Shown: piece after piece, positions 8,969-18,023 of the stretch
Numbering within the stretch: the first letter of the stretch is position 1
Layout of the letters: every line of letters begins with the position of its first letter
DNA from: JACCZX01 sp963791315
Lineage (GTDB): Bacteria; Pseudomonadota; Gammaproteobacteria; Burkholderiales; Burkholderiaceae_F
DNA length: 64,000 bases
Direction of reading: 5' to 3'
Assembly (NCBI GenBank): GCA_963791315.1
Contig: CAWBRQ010000004.1
Coordinates: 37,192-101,191 of the forward strand
Program-made: the position numbers and the translations under genes
Notes under the pieces: generated by a model
The model's input: only the letters and a program-made list of their open reading frames with translations
What the model was told of the DNA's origin: nothing
The model's database searches: none

Positions 8969-10317
8969 ATCGCCTGCGGACGAATGGCATTACTGCGGTT
9001 GACCACGCTGCGCCATGTCTGACGCCAGTGCTTCAGTGCACTCAGATAGTAAATTCCGCGAAACATCATCACCCGCCGCCGCACCGGTCCCGAGTCATAA
9101 ACGTCTCCGGCCAAGAAAGAGATGACAGCGCGCTGCACGCCAAAAATGTCGCGCGGACGCATGATCAGGTTGCGCATGATCGGCGACGTCATCCGATAGA
9201 TCATCCACGTGAAGGTCTTGAGCCCGCGCCGTACACGCCGCTCGAATGCGCGATTCAGCCGCGCCGCCGACGAGGGATCGCGTAATGCGCCATCGATAAC
9301 ACCGGCAGCAAATTGCGCGCTGTTCATTGCCAGGTACACCCCGCTGGAAAAAACCGGGTCGACGAAGGCGAAGGCGTCACCGATCATCACGAACCGGTCG
9401 CCCGCCATGCGCTCCGATGTATACGAATAATTACCGGTGGCCGTTGCCGGTTCGATCAGCGTCGCGTCCTTGACGCGCTCCCACAAAGGCGGGCAAGTCT
9501 GCAGCGTGCGCAGGAAGAAAGTCGAAGGATCGGTATCGCGCGTCTTCAAATAGTAGGGCCAGCAGACCGCGCCCACACTCGTAGTGCCGTCGACCAACGG
9601 AATGAACCACATCCAACCGTGTGCGAACCAGTAGATTTCAATGTCGCCTTCGGCATCGCCGACGTTGCGTTGTGCACCGCGAAAATGGCCATACAGTGCC
9701 GCACTCGTGTGCTTGGGATTTTTTCGCTTAATGGCGAGCCGCGACGCCATGAAGGTGTCGCGGCCCGTCGCATCCACCAGATAGCGGGCAGTGGCGCTGA
9801 CCACTCGACCATCCTGGCACGTCGCTTTCACGACAACGCGCTCGGATTCAAAACTGACGTCATTGGCACGGCACGATTCAATAACCTCGACGCCGCGCGT
9901 GCGTGCGTGCTGCAGCAAGGCATGATCGAATTCGGAGCGACGCACCTGATAGGCATACTTCGGCACACCCTCCCACGCGTCAGCGAACGCAAACGTCTGG
10001 CTGGCTTCATGTTCCATCGAATGAAACCGCACCGAATTCTTGACCAGGCCGACCTTCTTGACCGCCGGTGCGCAGCCGAGTTGCTCGAACAAGGGCAGAT
10101 TCAGCGGCAGCAGCGACTCTCCGATATGAAAGCGCGGGTGCCGATCTTTTTCAAGAAGCAGAACGCGCCAGCCTTTTTGCGCCAGCAGCGCGCCGGCCGT
10201 GCTGCCGCCCGGACCACCGCCGATGATCACGACATCGGCGTCGTGTTCGTCGATCGGAGCAGCGGCAAGCGGAGCGTCCGCGCGTCGTTGGGGAGCCGAT
10301 TGGGTGGCTGCATGCAT
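8944..10317 (-). CDS. Flavin-dependent halogenase-like FAD oxidoreductase
   Basis: This 457-residue flavoprotein has the dinucleotide motif VVIIGGGPGGSTAGALLAQ near residue 29 and HIGESLLPLNLPLFEQLG, the signature of halogenase-related enzymes. The GWMWFIPL stretch matches the WxWxIP motif of flavin-dependent halogenases. A lysine occurs in GLVKNSVRF, where halogenases carry their catalytic lysine, and GDAFAFVDPVFSSG closes the FAD site. It could halogenate the aryl ring of the polyene, as in brominated xanthomonadins, or act as a dehydrogenase. It heads the pigment operon, 53 bp from the divergent chorismatase. Only its family membership is secure; its substrate is inferred from context. Confidence 0.7.
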   Translation of the reverse strand: MHAATQSAPQRRADAPLAAAPIDEHDADVVIIGGGPGGSTAGALLAQKGWRVLLLEKDRHPRFHIGESLLPLNLPLFEQLGCAPAVKKVGLVKNSVRFHSMEHEASQTFAFADAWEGVPKYAYQVRRSEFDHALLQHARTRGVEVIESCRANDVSFESERVVVKATCQDGRVVSATARYLVDATGRDTFMASRLAIKRKNPKHTSAALYGHFRGAQRNVGDAEGDIEIYWFAHGWMWFIPLVDGTTSVGAVCWPYYLKTRDTDPSTFFLRTLQTCPPLWERVKDATLIEPATATGNYSYTSERMAGDRFVMIGDAFAFVDPVFSSGVYLAMNSAQFAAGVIDGALRDPSSAARLNRAFERRVRRGLKTFTWMIYRMTSPIMRNLIMRPRDIFGVQRAVISFLAGDVYDSGPVRRRVMMFRGIYYLSALKHWRQTWRSVVNRSNAIRPQAICATDGSG

Positions 10318-10370
10318 CGCGCCGCAAGTGTATCAATCGGGCCGGCACTAATGACTAGAATCCGCACCTT
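10318..10370. promoter_or_regulatory. Divergent spacer between pigment operon and chorismatase gene
   Basis: This 53-bp gap separates the first gene of the minus-strand pigment operon from the plus-strand chorismatase. Promoters for both directions must lie here or overlap the gene starts. I cannot name a convincing -35/-10 pair by eye. Confidence 0.35.
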
Positions 10371-11513
10371 TTGCCCGGTACCAACACCTTGACCAGCCAC
10401 CCGAAAAATCGCCTTGCAATGCAGTGGATGCCGGCGGCGGAGTTCGCCCGCTCGCCGCTACTCCATGACCCCAGCACACTGGGTGTCGCGGTCCACGGCG
10501 GAGCGCTGCCATTGGCCTCCGCGTCACATCTGCCGCAAGCGCATTTGCTGAAGGGCATCCTTGGCAAAGGGGTGACCGACGACGACGGTCAGGTGATTGA
10601 GGTTTGGTGTGGGCGTTCCGAGGCGACCGATGGCATGGTCGGCACAACACGGTACCGGCACAACGGTGAAGTCCTGTTTGCGACCGTGTCGGTGACCGCG
10701 CCGGACCGCGGCATCGACGCGCTCGGAATGGCGACGTACGCCGCATACCGCTCGTTGCTCGAGGCGCTGCACGTTTCCGGCTACCCGCATTTGCTGCGAG
10801 TCTGGAATTCAATTCCCGGCATCAACGTTGACGACGGTGGGCTCGAGCGCTACCGCCGCTTTAACCTGCATCGCTTTAAAGCCTACGATGAAGCCAAGTG
10901 CCCAACCGACGCCGGCGCACCCGCCGCGTGCGCGCTTGGCAGCTTCGGTGGGCCATTGGTGCTGTATTGCCTTGCGTCAAAAACACCGCCCGAGCCGATT
11001 GAGAACCCGCGCCAAACCAGCGCCTACCGATACCCTCAGCAATACGGGCCGCGTGCGCCGAGTTTTTCGCGCGCAGCGCTGTGGCGCGGCGACGGTGAAG
11101 ACAGTGACGTGCTGTTCGTCTCCGGAACAGCGAGCATCGTCGGCCATCAAACGCTGCACGAGGGCAACGTCGTGGCGCAGGCGCATGAGACGTTGACCAA
11201 TCTGCAATCGGTCGTCGCGGCGGCTGTAAGCCGTGGCGCGCGGGATGTCGCGTTACTTTCCGACCTGCTGCTAAAAGCGTACGTGCGCCACCCGGACGAT
11301 CAGCCGCTGGTGCGACAAGTTCTGGCGGGACACGGACTAGACGCCGACGCAGTGCTGTACCTGCACGCCGACATATGTCGCGCCAATTTGTTGGTGGAGA
11401 TCGAAGCCATCGGGCCGGCGCGATCGATGCAGATCAGGACAGGAACAACCGGTACGCAGGATTCTCGGTTTCATTCCAGTACCGATAGCCGAGCGCTGTC
11501 AGAAAACGGCTGA
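10371..11513 (+). CDS. xanB2: XanB2/FkbO-type chorismatase (3-/4-hydroxybenzoate forming)
   Basis: The protein (380 residues from a TTG at 10371, or 364 from the ATG at 10419) matches chorismatases of the FkbO/Hyg5/XanB2 group. The diagnostic segment is DVLFVSGTASIVGHQTLHEG near residue 240, with NPRQTSAYRYPQQYGPRAPS before it and AQAHETLTNL after it. XanB2 converts chorismate to 3-hydroxybenzoate and 4-hydroxybenzoate; the former feeds xanthomonadin and the latter ubiquinone. Divergence from the aryl polyene operon fits a role in starter supply. The last 35 or so residues extend beyond the usual family end and overlap the convergent ilvA by 80 bp, which is odd. Confidence 0.75.
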   Translation: MPGTNTLTSHPKNRLAMQWMPAAEFARSPLLHDPSTLGVAVHGGALPLASASHLPQAHLLKGILGKGVTDDDGQVIEVWCGRSEATDGMVGTTRYRHNGEVLFATVSVTAPDRGIDALGMATYAAYRSLLEALHVSGYPHLLRVWNSIPGINVDDGGLERYRRFNLHRFKAYDEAKCPTDAGAPAACALGSFGGPLVLYCLASKTPPEPIENPRQTSAYRYPQQYGPRAPSFSRAALWRGDGEDSDVLFVSGTASIVGHQTLHEGNVVAQAHETLTNLQSVVAAAVSRGARDVALLSDLLLKAYVRHPDDQPLVRQVLAGHGLDADAVLYLHADICRANLLVEIEAIGPARSMQIRTGTTGTQDSRFHSSTDSRALSENG

Positions 11514-12960
11514 ACGCGCGCCGTTCATAAGGCGGTATCTGCAGACCCACCAGTACGCGCGAATAATCGGCACCCTGGTTGCGATAGTGGAACATCGAAA
11601 TGTTCCAACTTGGCGCCATGCTGGTTAAGAACTTCATCAGCGCCCCGGGTCGCTCGGGGAATTCAAAGCGATAGATCAACTCGCCCGCAGCCAAAGGGCT
11701 CTTGCCGCCCACCATGTAGCGGACGTGTTCGGCGGCGAGCTCGTCGTGCGTCAGATCGACCGTGGCGTACCCGTGACGCCGAAATTGACGCGCTAGCTTT
11801 TGGTTGTCACCCGCACTCGCGGTGCCGATCCCGACGAATACGTGAGCGATCGATGAGTCCGAGATGCGGTAATTGAACTCGGTAACGCTGCGGTTGCCAA
11901 CCAACTTGCAAAACCGCCTGAAGCTGCCGCGCTCCTCGGGAATCGTGACCGCGAACAGCGCTTCGCGCGCCTCGCCGACTTCGGTGCGCTCGGCAACGAA
12001 ACGCAAACGGTCGAAATTCATGTTGGCGCCGCACGCGATCGCGACCAAGGTTCGCTGCTTCAGTTTTTCGCGCTGCGCGTAGGCCTTCATGCCGGCGATC
12101 GATAGCGCACCGGCGGGCTCCAGAATTGAGCGCGTGTCCTGGAACACGTCCTTAATGGCGGCGCAAATCGCATCGGTGTCGACCCGCACGATGTCGTCAA
12201 CGTGGTCGCGCACCAGTTTGAACGTGTGCTGCCCGACTTCACGCACTGCTGTGCCGTCCGAAAACAGTCCCACGTCATGCAGCTTGACCCGGCGCCCGGC
12301 TTTGAGCGAACGCGCCATCGCATCTGAATCGGTCGTCTGCACGCCGATCACCTTGATCTGCGGCGCGAGCGCCTTGATGTACGCGGCGACACCGGCGATC
12401 AAACCGCCGCCTCCGATCGCGACGAAGACTGCGTGAATCGGCCCGTGATCGACCGGATGATGTTGCCGCAGAATTTCCATTGCGATCGTGCCCTGGCCTG
12501 CGATCACATCCGGATCGTCGAACGGATGCACGAACGTCAGCTTGTACTTGCGTTGCAGCTTCAAGGCGTGCGTATATGCATCCGAGTACGAATCACCGAA
12601 CAGCACGACTTCGGCGCCTCGTGTACGCACCGCATCGACCTTGACCTCGGGTGTGGTCACCGGCATCACGATCAGCGCGCGGCATTCGAGTTTCTGCGCG
12701 GCAAGCGCGACACCCTGCGCATGGTTGCCCGCCGAAGCCGCGATGACTCCGCGCTTCAGTTGATCGCGCGACAGCTGCGCCATCTTGTTGTACGCGCCGC
12801 GCAGCTTGAAGCTCTTGATCGGCTGCAAGTCCTCGCGCTTCAGCAAGACCCGGTTGCCGAGCCGCTCCGATAATCCCGGCGCGAGCTCGAGCGGGGACTC
12901 AATCGCGACGTCGTAGACGCGCGCAGTCAGAATTCGGCGCAGATACTCCTGGGCCGGCAT
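11434..12960 (-). CDS. ilvA: Threonine ammonia-lyase, biosynthetic
   Basis: This 508-residue PLP enzyme of isoleucine biosynthesis converts threonine to 2-oxobutanoate. The PLP lysine is Lys52 in IKSFKLRGAYNKM. The phosphate-binding glycine loop is AIGGGGLIAG. The C-terminal third carries two ACT-like regulatory domains (for example RFEFPERPGALMKFLTSM), as in the isoleucine-inhibited enzyme. Length agrees with the E. coli protein (514). Start at 12960 (MPAQEYLRRIL) is chosen over an upstream GTG because the family begins here. The 3' end overlaps the convergent chorismatase gene. Confidence 0.93.
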   Translation of the reverse strand: MPAQEYLRRILTARVYDVAIESPLELAPGLSERLGNRVLLKREDLQPIKSFKLRGAYNKMAQLSRDQLKRGVIAASAGNHAQGVALAAQKLECRALIVMPVTTPEVKVDAVRTRGAEVVLFGDSYSDAYTHALKLQRKYKLTFVHPFDDPDVIAGQGTIAMEILRQHHPVDHGPIHAVFVAIGGGGLIAGVAAYIKALAPQIKVIGVQTTDSDAMARSLKAGRRVKLHDVGLFSDGTAVREVGQHTFKLVRDHVDDIVRVDTDAICAAIKDVFQDTRSILEPAGALSIAGMKAYAQREKLKQRTLVAIACGANMNFDRLRFVAERTEVGEAREALFAVTIPEERGSFRRFCKLVGNRSVTEFNYRISDSSIAHVFVGIGTASAGDNQKLARQFRRHGYATVDLTHDELAAEHVRYMVGGKSPLAAGELIYRFEFPERPGALMKFLTSMAPSWNISMFHYRNQGADYSRVLVGLQIPPYERRAFSRFLTALGYRYWNETENPAYRLFLS

Positions 12961-13014
12961 GGCATTCGCTCCTCGATGAACGGGCAAAGTATCACGCCTG
13001 CGTACCATGCCGGG

Positions 13015-14007
13015 ATGCCACTGAATCCCCCACCGTACGCAGGGCTAACGCCCGACACCGTGCTGAACGCGATCGACAGCACGGGCCTTGTCAGCGATGG
13101 CCGCCAGCTCGCACTGAACAGCTACGAGAATCGCGTCTATCAGGTCGGGCTGGAAGACGGACGTTTCGTCGTGGCCAAGTTCTACCGTCCGGGCCGCTGG
13201 TCCGATGCGCAGATCCGCGAGGAGCACGCGTTCATCGCAGAACTGGCAGAGCACGAGATACCAGCGGTTCCGGCGCTTTCCATCGACGGCAATACGCTGC
13301 ACTCGTTCGATGGCTTTCGCTTCGCTGTTTTCGCGCGCGCAGGCGGCCGAGCGCCAAATATGGACGACCCGAGCGTGCGCGAATGGCTCGGTCGTTTTCT
13401 CGGCCGCATCCACGCGGTGGGCCGCGTCAGGCCCTACACCGATCGGCCAGCGCTCGATATCGCGACCTTCGGCGTCGAGCCGCGTCGTTTTCTTCTCGAA
13501 GGCGATTGGCTGCCACCCGAGCTGAAAGGCGTGTACGACGGCGTCTCGCAGCAGGCGCTCGACCTGGTCGCCGCCCAGTACGACCGCGGCGCGCATCACT
13601 CGTTGAAGCTGCACGGCGACTGTCACGAAGGCAACGTCCTGTGGACCGACTCGGTCGGCAACGTAGGACCGCACTTCGTCGATTTCGATGACAGCCGGAT
13701 GGGGCCCGCGGTGCAGGATTTCTGGATGCTGCTCGGCGCAGGCCGTGCTGAACAGACTGAGAGGCTCGCGGACCTGCTCGAGGGTTATGAAGATTTCGCC
13801 GAGTTCGATCGTCGCGAACTCGCTCTGATCGAACCGCTGCGAACGCTGCGCCTGCTGCACTACTCCGCATGGGTCGCGCGCCGCTGGGACGACCCCGCAT
13901 TCCCCGCTGCGTTTCCGTGGTTCAACACGCCGCGCTACTGGCAGGACCGCATCCTCGAACTACGCGAGCAGATCGCGGCGATGCAGGAGGAAGCCCTCGT
14001 CGTCTAG
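13015..14007 (+). CDS. srkA: Stress response serine/threonine kinase SrkA (YihE family)
   Basis: This 330-residue protein has the aminoglycoside-phosphotransferase/choline-kinase fold of SrkA. Motifs are LNSYENRVYQVGLEDG near the N-terminus, the catalytic loop LHGDCHEGNVLW near residue 200, and the metal-binding FVDFDDSRMGPAVQDFW near residue 222. SrkA is a protein kinase that protects cells from stress-induced death, with toxin-antitoxin links in E. coli. The start at 13015 (MPLNPPPYAGL) is preferred; a longer frame from 12976 would reach toward ilvA, which is divergent across a 54-bp gap. Confidence 0.88.
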   Translation: MPLNPPPYAGLTPDTVLNAIDSTGLVSDGRQLALNSYENRVYQVGLEDGRFVVAKFYRPGRWSDAQIREEHAFIAELAEHEIPAVPALSIDGNTLHSFDGFRFAVFARAGGRAPNMDDPSVREWLGRFLGRIHAVGRVRPYTDRPALDIATFGVEPRRFLLEGDWLPPELKGVYDGVSQQALDLVAAQYDRGAHHSLKLHGDCHEGNVLWTDSVGNVGPHFVDFDDSRMGPAVQDFWMLLGAGRAEQTERLADLLEGYEDFAEFDRRELALIEPLRTLRLLHYSAWVARRWDDPAFPAAFPWFNTPRYWQDRILELREQIAAMQEEALVV

Positions 14008-14067
14008 CGTGATGCGAGTCGTTACACTTGCACGCCAAGCACAACGAGCGCGCTTCGGGCAACGAAG

Positions 14068-17000
14068 ATGAACGCCCCGCTGTCCCCTCAATCGATGCGC
14101 ACACAAGCCGACGCCGATCACCCGGCGCGACTGCGCGAGATTCCGTACAACTACACGTCGTTCTCGGATCGCGAGATCGTCATGCGCCTGCTCGGAACCG
14201 AAGCGTGGCGCGTTCTCGACGAATTGCGCAGCGAGCGCCGCACTGGACGCTCAGCGCGGATGCTGTACGAAGTGCTCGGCGATATATGGGTCGTCCGCCG
14301 CAATCCCTACCTGGAAGACGACCTGCTCGATAACCCGAAGCGGCGCGCGGCATTGATCGAAGCGCTGCATCATCGTCTGGCCGAGATCGACAAGCGTCGC
14401 GAGCCCGAAGATGGCGAGCGAGATGCAAAAGTCGGTCAGCTACTGGTGGCCGCGCGCAAGGCGGTTCAGGCCTTCGAATCAGAGTTCCGCGCAATGTGGG
14501 ATCTGCGCAAGAAAGCGCGGCGCTTACTGGCGCGCCACACGCGCAACGACAACGTGCGCTTCGACGGCTACGCGCGGGTCACGCATGTGACCGATGCCAC
14601 CGACTGGCGGGTCGAGTATCCGTTCGTGGTGCTGCACCCCGATAGTGAAGACGAAATTCCAGGCCTGGTTCGTAGCTGCATCGAGCTTGGCTTGACGATC
14701 ATTCCGCGCGGCGGCGCGACCGGATACACCGGCGGCGTGATCCCGCTGACGCCAATGTCGGCAGTGATCAACACCGAGAAGCTCGAGAACTTGTCCGAAG
14801 TGGAATCGGTGTCGCTTCCTGGCGTAAGTACGGCCGTGCCGACCATCGTGTCGGGCGCCGGGGTGGTGACGCGCCGAGTCGCGGAAGCGGCCGAGCGTGC
14901 CGGCTACGTGTTCGCTGTCGACCCAACGTCGGCCGATGCCTCGTGCGTCGGCGGCAATATTGCGATGAATGCCGGCGGCAAGAAGGCGGTGCTCTGGGGC
15001 ACTGCCGTCGACAATCTCGCCTGGTGGCGAATGGTCGACCCGCAGGGCAACTGGCTCGAAATCGAGCGCATCAGTCACAACCTCGGCAAGATTCACGACG
15101 CGCCGGAAGCGGTCTTTGATCTGACCTACAAGGATGGGACGCAGCCCGCGGACCGGGCGAAGGTGCTGCGTACCGAGCGTCTTCAGCTCACCGGCGCGCA
15201 GTTTCGCAAGGTGGGTCTCGGCAAGGACGTCACCGATAAATTTCTGGGCGGCGTGCCGGGCGTGCAGAAGGAAGGTTGTGACGGGTTGATCACGTCGGCG
15301 CGCTGGATCGTGCACAAGATGCCGCCGCATGTCCGTACCGTGTGCCTTGAATTTTTCGGGCAGGCGCACGAAGCAATTCCGTCGATCGTCGAGATCACCG
15401 ATTACCTCGCTCAGCGTCCTGGCGGAGTATTGCTGGCAGGGCTGGAACACCTGGACGATCGTTACCTACGGGCGGTGGGGTATACGACGAAGTCAAAGCG
15501 TGGCAATTTGCCGAAGATGGTGCTGTTCGGCGACATCGTCGGTGACGACGACGCGGCGGTTGCGCGCGCTTCGTCGGAGGTGGTGCGGCTCGCCAACGCA
15601 AGGCACGGCGAAGGATTCGTCGCCGTCAGTGCGGAGTCTCGAAAGAAGTTCTGGCTCGATCGTGCCAAGACCGCGGCGATCTCCAAGCATACGAACGCTT
15701 TCAAGCTGAATGAAGACGTCGTCATTCCGCTGCCGAAGATGGGCGATTACACCGCCGCTATCGAGCGCATCAACATCGAGCTATCGCTCGAGAACAAGCT
15801 CGAGCTGCTGGACGAGCTCGGACGGTACTTCGACAGTTCATTCGCGCTCGGCAAGACAGGCGACGCGGAGTTCGACCGCTTGCCACGTGACGAGATCATC
15901 GGCGACCGGCTGGGTGAAGCGCGCGAGCTGCTCGCGTACACACGCGAGCGTTGGCGCTATTTGTTGAACCAACTTGACACGCCGCTGGCTGCTGCGCGTT
16001 CCGAGCTGTCGAGGCTGGGACTGACCCACCTGGTGGGCGAGTTCGAGCGCCGCGTTGGCGCCAGCAGTGCCGTCAGCGTATTCGACGTCTTGCAGGATCA
16101 CACGATCCGCGCTTCGTGGAAGACCGAAGTACGGGCGCCGCTGCACCGCATCTTTTCCGGCGATGCGTTCGCGCCAGTTCTTGCGGAAGCCGACGCGATT
16201 CACAAGCGCGTGTTACGCGGCCGCGTGTTCGTAGCGCTACACATGCACGCAGGCGACGGCAACGTTCACACCAATATCCCCGTGAATTCCGACAACTACG
16301 TGATGCTGCAACGGGCAAATGCCGCGGTGGCTCGCATCATGCAGATCGCGCGCGACCTGGGCGGCGTGATCTCAGGCGAGCACGGCATCGGCATCACGAA
16401 GCTCGAGTTCCTGACCGACGAAGAGACATCGGGTTTTCGTCGCTACAAGAATGCAATCGATCCGGAAGGCCGTTTCAACAAGGGCAAGCTGATGCCCGGC
16501 GCAGACATGTCGAACGCGTACACGCCGAGCTTCGGCCTGATGGGCCACGAGTCGCTGATCATGCAGCAGAGCGACATCGCGAGCATTGCCGATGCGATCA
16601 AAGACTGCCTGCGTTGCGGCAAGTGCAAGCCGGTGTGCACGACGCACGTACCGCGCGCAAATCTGCTTTATTCGCCGCGCGACAAGATTCTGGCGACGTC
16701 TCTGTTGATCGAGGCGTTCCTGTACGAAGAGCAAACGCGACGTGGCATTTCGATCAGGCATTGGGATGAATTTTCGGACGTTGCCGACCACTGCACCGTG
16801 TGCCATAAGTGTGAATCGCCGTGTCCGGTCGATATCGATTTCGGCGATGTCAGCATGGCGATGCGTGACCTGCTTCGCCGCATGGGCAAGAAAAAGTTCA
16901 ACGCGGGCGCGTGGGCGTCCATGTTTTTCCTGAACGCCACTAATCCGCAAACGATCAAAGTCGTCCGCACCGTTCTGCTCGAGTGGGGCTTCAAGCTGCA

Positions 17001-18021
17001 GCGCTTCGGCAATCAGTTTTTCAGGCCGGCGGCCGCGCTGCAGGTGCGCCGCCCGCCGTCGACGACTGGCGGCAGGCCGAAGATGACCGAGCAGATCGTT
17101 CACTTCATCAACAAGAAGATGCCGGGCAATCTGCCGAAGAAAACGGCGCGCGCGCTGCTCGATATCGAAGACTCGCGCTACGTCCCGATCATTCGCGATC
17201 CGCAGCAGACGACCAGCGAAACCGAAGCGGTGTTTTACTTTCCCGGCTGCGGCTCGGAGCGTTTGTTCTCACAGGTCGGGTTGGCAACACAGGCGATGCT
17301 GTGGCACGCCGGCGTGCAGACGGTGCTGCCGCCCGGGTATCTGTGCTGCGGCTATCCGCAGCGCGGTGCCGGGCAGTTCGACAAAGCCGAGAAGATCATC
17401 ACCGACAATCGCGTCTTGTTCCATCGCGTCGCCAACACGCTGAACTATCTGGACATCAAGACCGTGGTCGTCAGTTGCGGCACGTGCTACGACCAGCTGC
17501 AGGGCTACAAGTTCGAGGAGATTTTTCCAGGCTGCCGCATCATTGACATCCACGAATACCTGCTAGAAAAGAATATCCGCATCGATGGGATCACCGGAGT
17601 GCGATACATGTATCACGATCCGTGCCATACACCGATGAAGCTGCAGGCGCCGCTGAAGACAGTCAACGCGCTGGTGAAGACAGTCGATAACGTCGCAATC
17701 GAAAACAACGACCGCTGTTGCGGTGAATCCGGAACGTTCGCGATCGCGCGGCCTGACGTGGCGACGCAAGTGCGCTTCCGCAAGGAGCGCGAAGTCCGCG
17801 CCGGGGCCGACAGGCTGCGTGCCGATGGATTCGACGGCGAAGTAAAGGTGCTGACGTCGTGCCCATCCTGCTTGCAGGGACTCAAGCGCTACAACCACGA
17901 TGCCGAGATCGACGCCGACTACATCGTCGTTGAAATGGCCCGCCACGTGCTCGGCGCTGACTGGCTGCCGGCGTACGTGGAGCGCGCCAATCACGGCGGC
18001 ATCGAACGCGTGCTGGTGTAA
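14068..18021 (+). CDS. DUF3683 FAD-linked oxidase fused to 4Fe-4S and CCG domains
   Basis: This very large flavoprotein of 1317 residues has several domains. A DUF3683 N-terminal region is followed by an FAD-binding PCMH domain (IIPRGGATGYTGGVIPLT near 210) and an FAD-oxidase C-terminal domain ending with GVISGEHGIGITKLEFL near 775. Two 4Fe-4S motifs follow (CLRCGKCKPVC near 847, CTVCHKCESPCP near 910), then two CCG cysteine domains (FPGCGSERLFSQ near 1058, HDPCHTPMKLQ near 1183). The layout is a one-chain version of the GlcD/GlcF or D-lactate/2-hydroxyglutarate dehydrogenase systems. Substrate is not defined by sequence; D-2-hydroxyacids are likely. The HIT gene follows 2 bp later. No frameshift occurs over nearly 4 kb. 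Confidence 0.88.
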   Translation: MNAPLSPQSMRTQADADHPARLREIPYNYTSFSDREIVMRLLGTEAWRVLDELRSERRTGRSARMLYEVLGDIWVVRRNPYLEDDLLDNPKRRAALIEALHHRLAEIDKRREPEDGERDAKVGQLLVAARKAVQAFESEFRAMWDLRKKARRLLARHTRNDNVRFDGYARVTHVTDATDWRVEYPFVVLHPDSEDEIPGLVRSCIELGLTIIPRGGATGYTGGVIPLTPMSAVINTEKLENLSEVESVSLPGVSTAVPTIVSGAGVVTRRVAEAAERAGYVFAVDPTSADASCVGGNIAMNAGGKKAVLWGTAVDNLAWWRMVDPQGNWLEIERISHNLGKIHDAPEAVFDLTYKDGTQPADRAKVLRTERLQLTGAQFRKVGLGKDVTDKFLGGVPGVQKEGCDGLITSARWIVHKMPPHVRTVCLEFFGQAHEAIPSIVEITDYLAQRPGGVLLAGLEHLDDRYLRAVGYTTKSKRGNLPKMVLFGDIVGDDDAAVARASSEVVRLANARHGEGFVAVSAESRKKFWLDRAKTAAISKHTNAFKLNEDVVIPLPKMGDYTAAIERINIELSLENKLELLDELGRYFDSSFALGKTGDAEFDRLPRDEIIGDRLGEARELLAYTRERWRYLLNQLDTPLAAARSELSRLGLTHLVGEFERRVGASSAVSVFDVLQDHTIRASWKTEVRAPLHRIFSGDAFAPVLAEADAIHKRVLRGRVFVALHMHAGDGNVHTNIPVNSDNYVMLQRANAAVARIMQIARDLGGVISGEHGIGITKLEFLTDEETSGFRRYKNAIDPEGRFNKGKLMPGADMSNAYTPSFGLMGHESLIMQQSDIASIADAIKDCLRCGKCKPVCTTHVPRANLLYSPRDKILATSLLIEAFLYEEQTRRGISIRHWDEFSDVADHCTVCHKCESPCPVDIDFGDVSMAMRDLLRRMGKKKFNAGAWASMFFLNATNPQTIKVVRTVLLEWGFKLQRFGNQFFRPAAALQVRRPPSTTGGRPKMTEQIVHFINKKMPGNLPKKTARALLDIEDSRYVPIIRDPQQTTSETEAVFYFPGCGSERLFSQVGLATQAMLWHAGVQTVLPPGYLCCGYPQRGAGQFDKAEKIITDNRVLFHRVANTLNYLDIKTVVVSCGTCYDQLQGYKFEEIFPGCRIIDIHEYLLEKNIRIDGITGVRYMYHDPCHTPMKLQAPLKTVNALVKTVDNVAIENNDRCCGESGTFAIARPDVATQVRFRKEREVRAGADRLRADGFDGEVKVLTSCPSCLQGLKRYNHDAEIDADYIVVEMARHVLGADWLPAYVERANHGGIERVLV

Positions 18022-18023
18022 CC

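Noticed and set aside
9313..10392. 359-codon open frame on the plus strand
   Set aside because: It lies opposite the FAD oxidoreductase, whose motifs are clear; the antisense product has no recognisable domain.
13045..13860. 271-codon minus-strand frame
   Set aside because: It is the reverse of srkA codons; the srkA kinase motifs on the plus strand explain the region.
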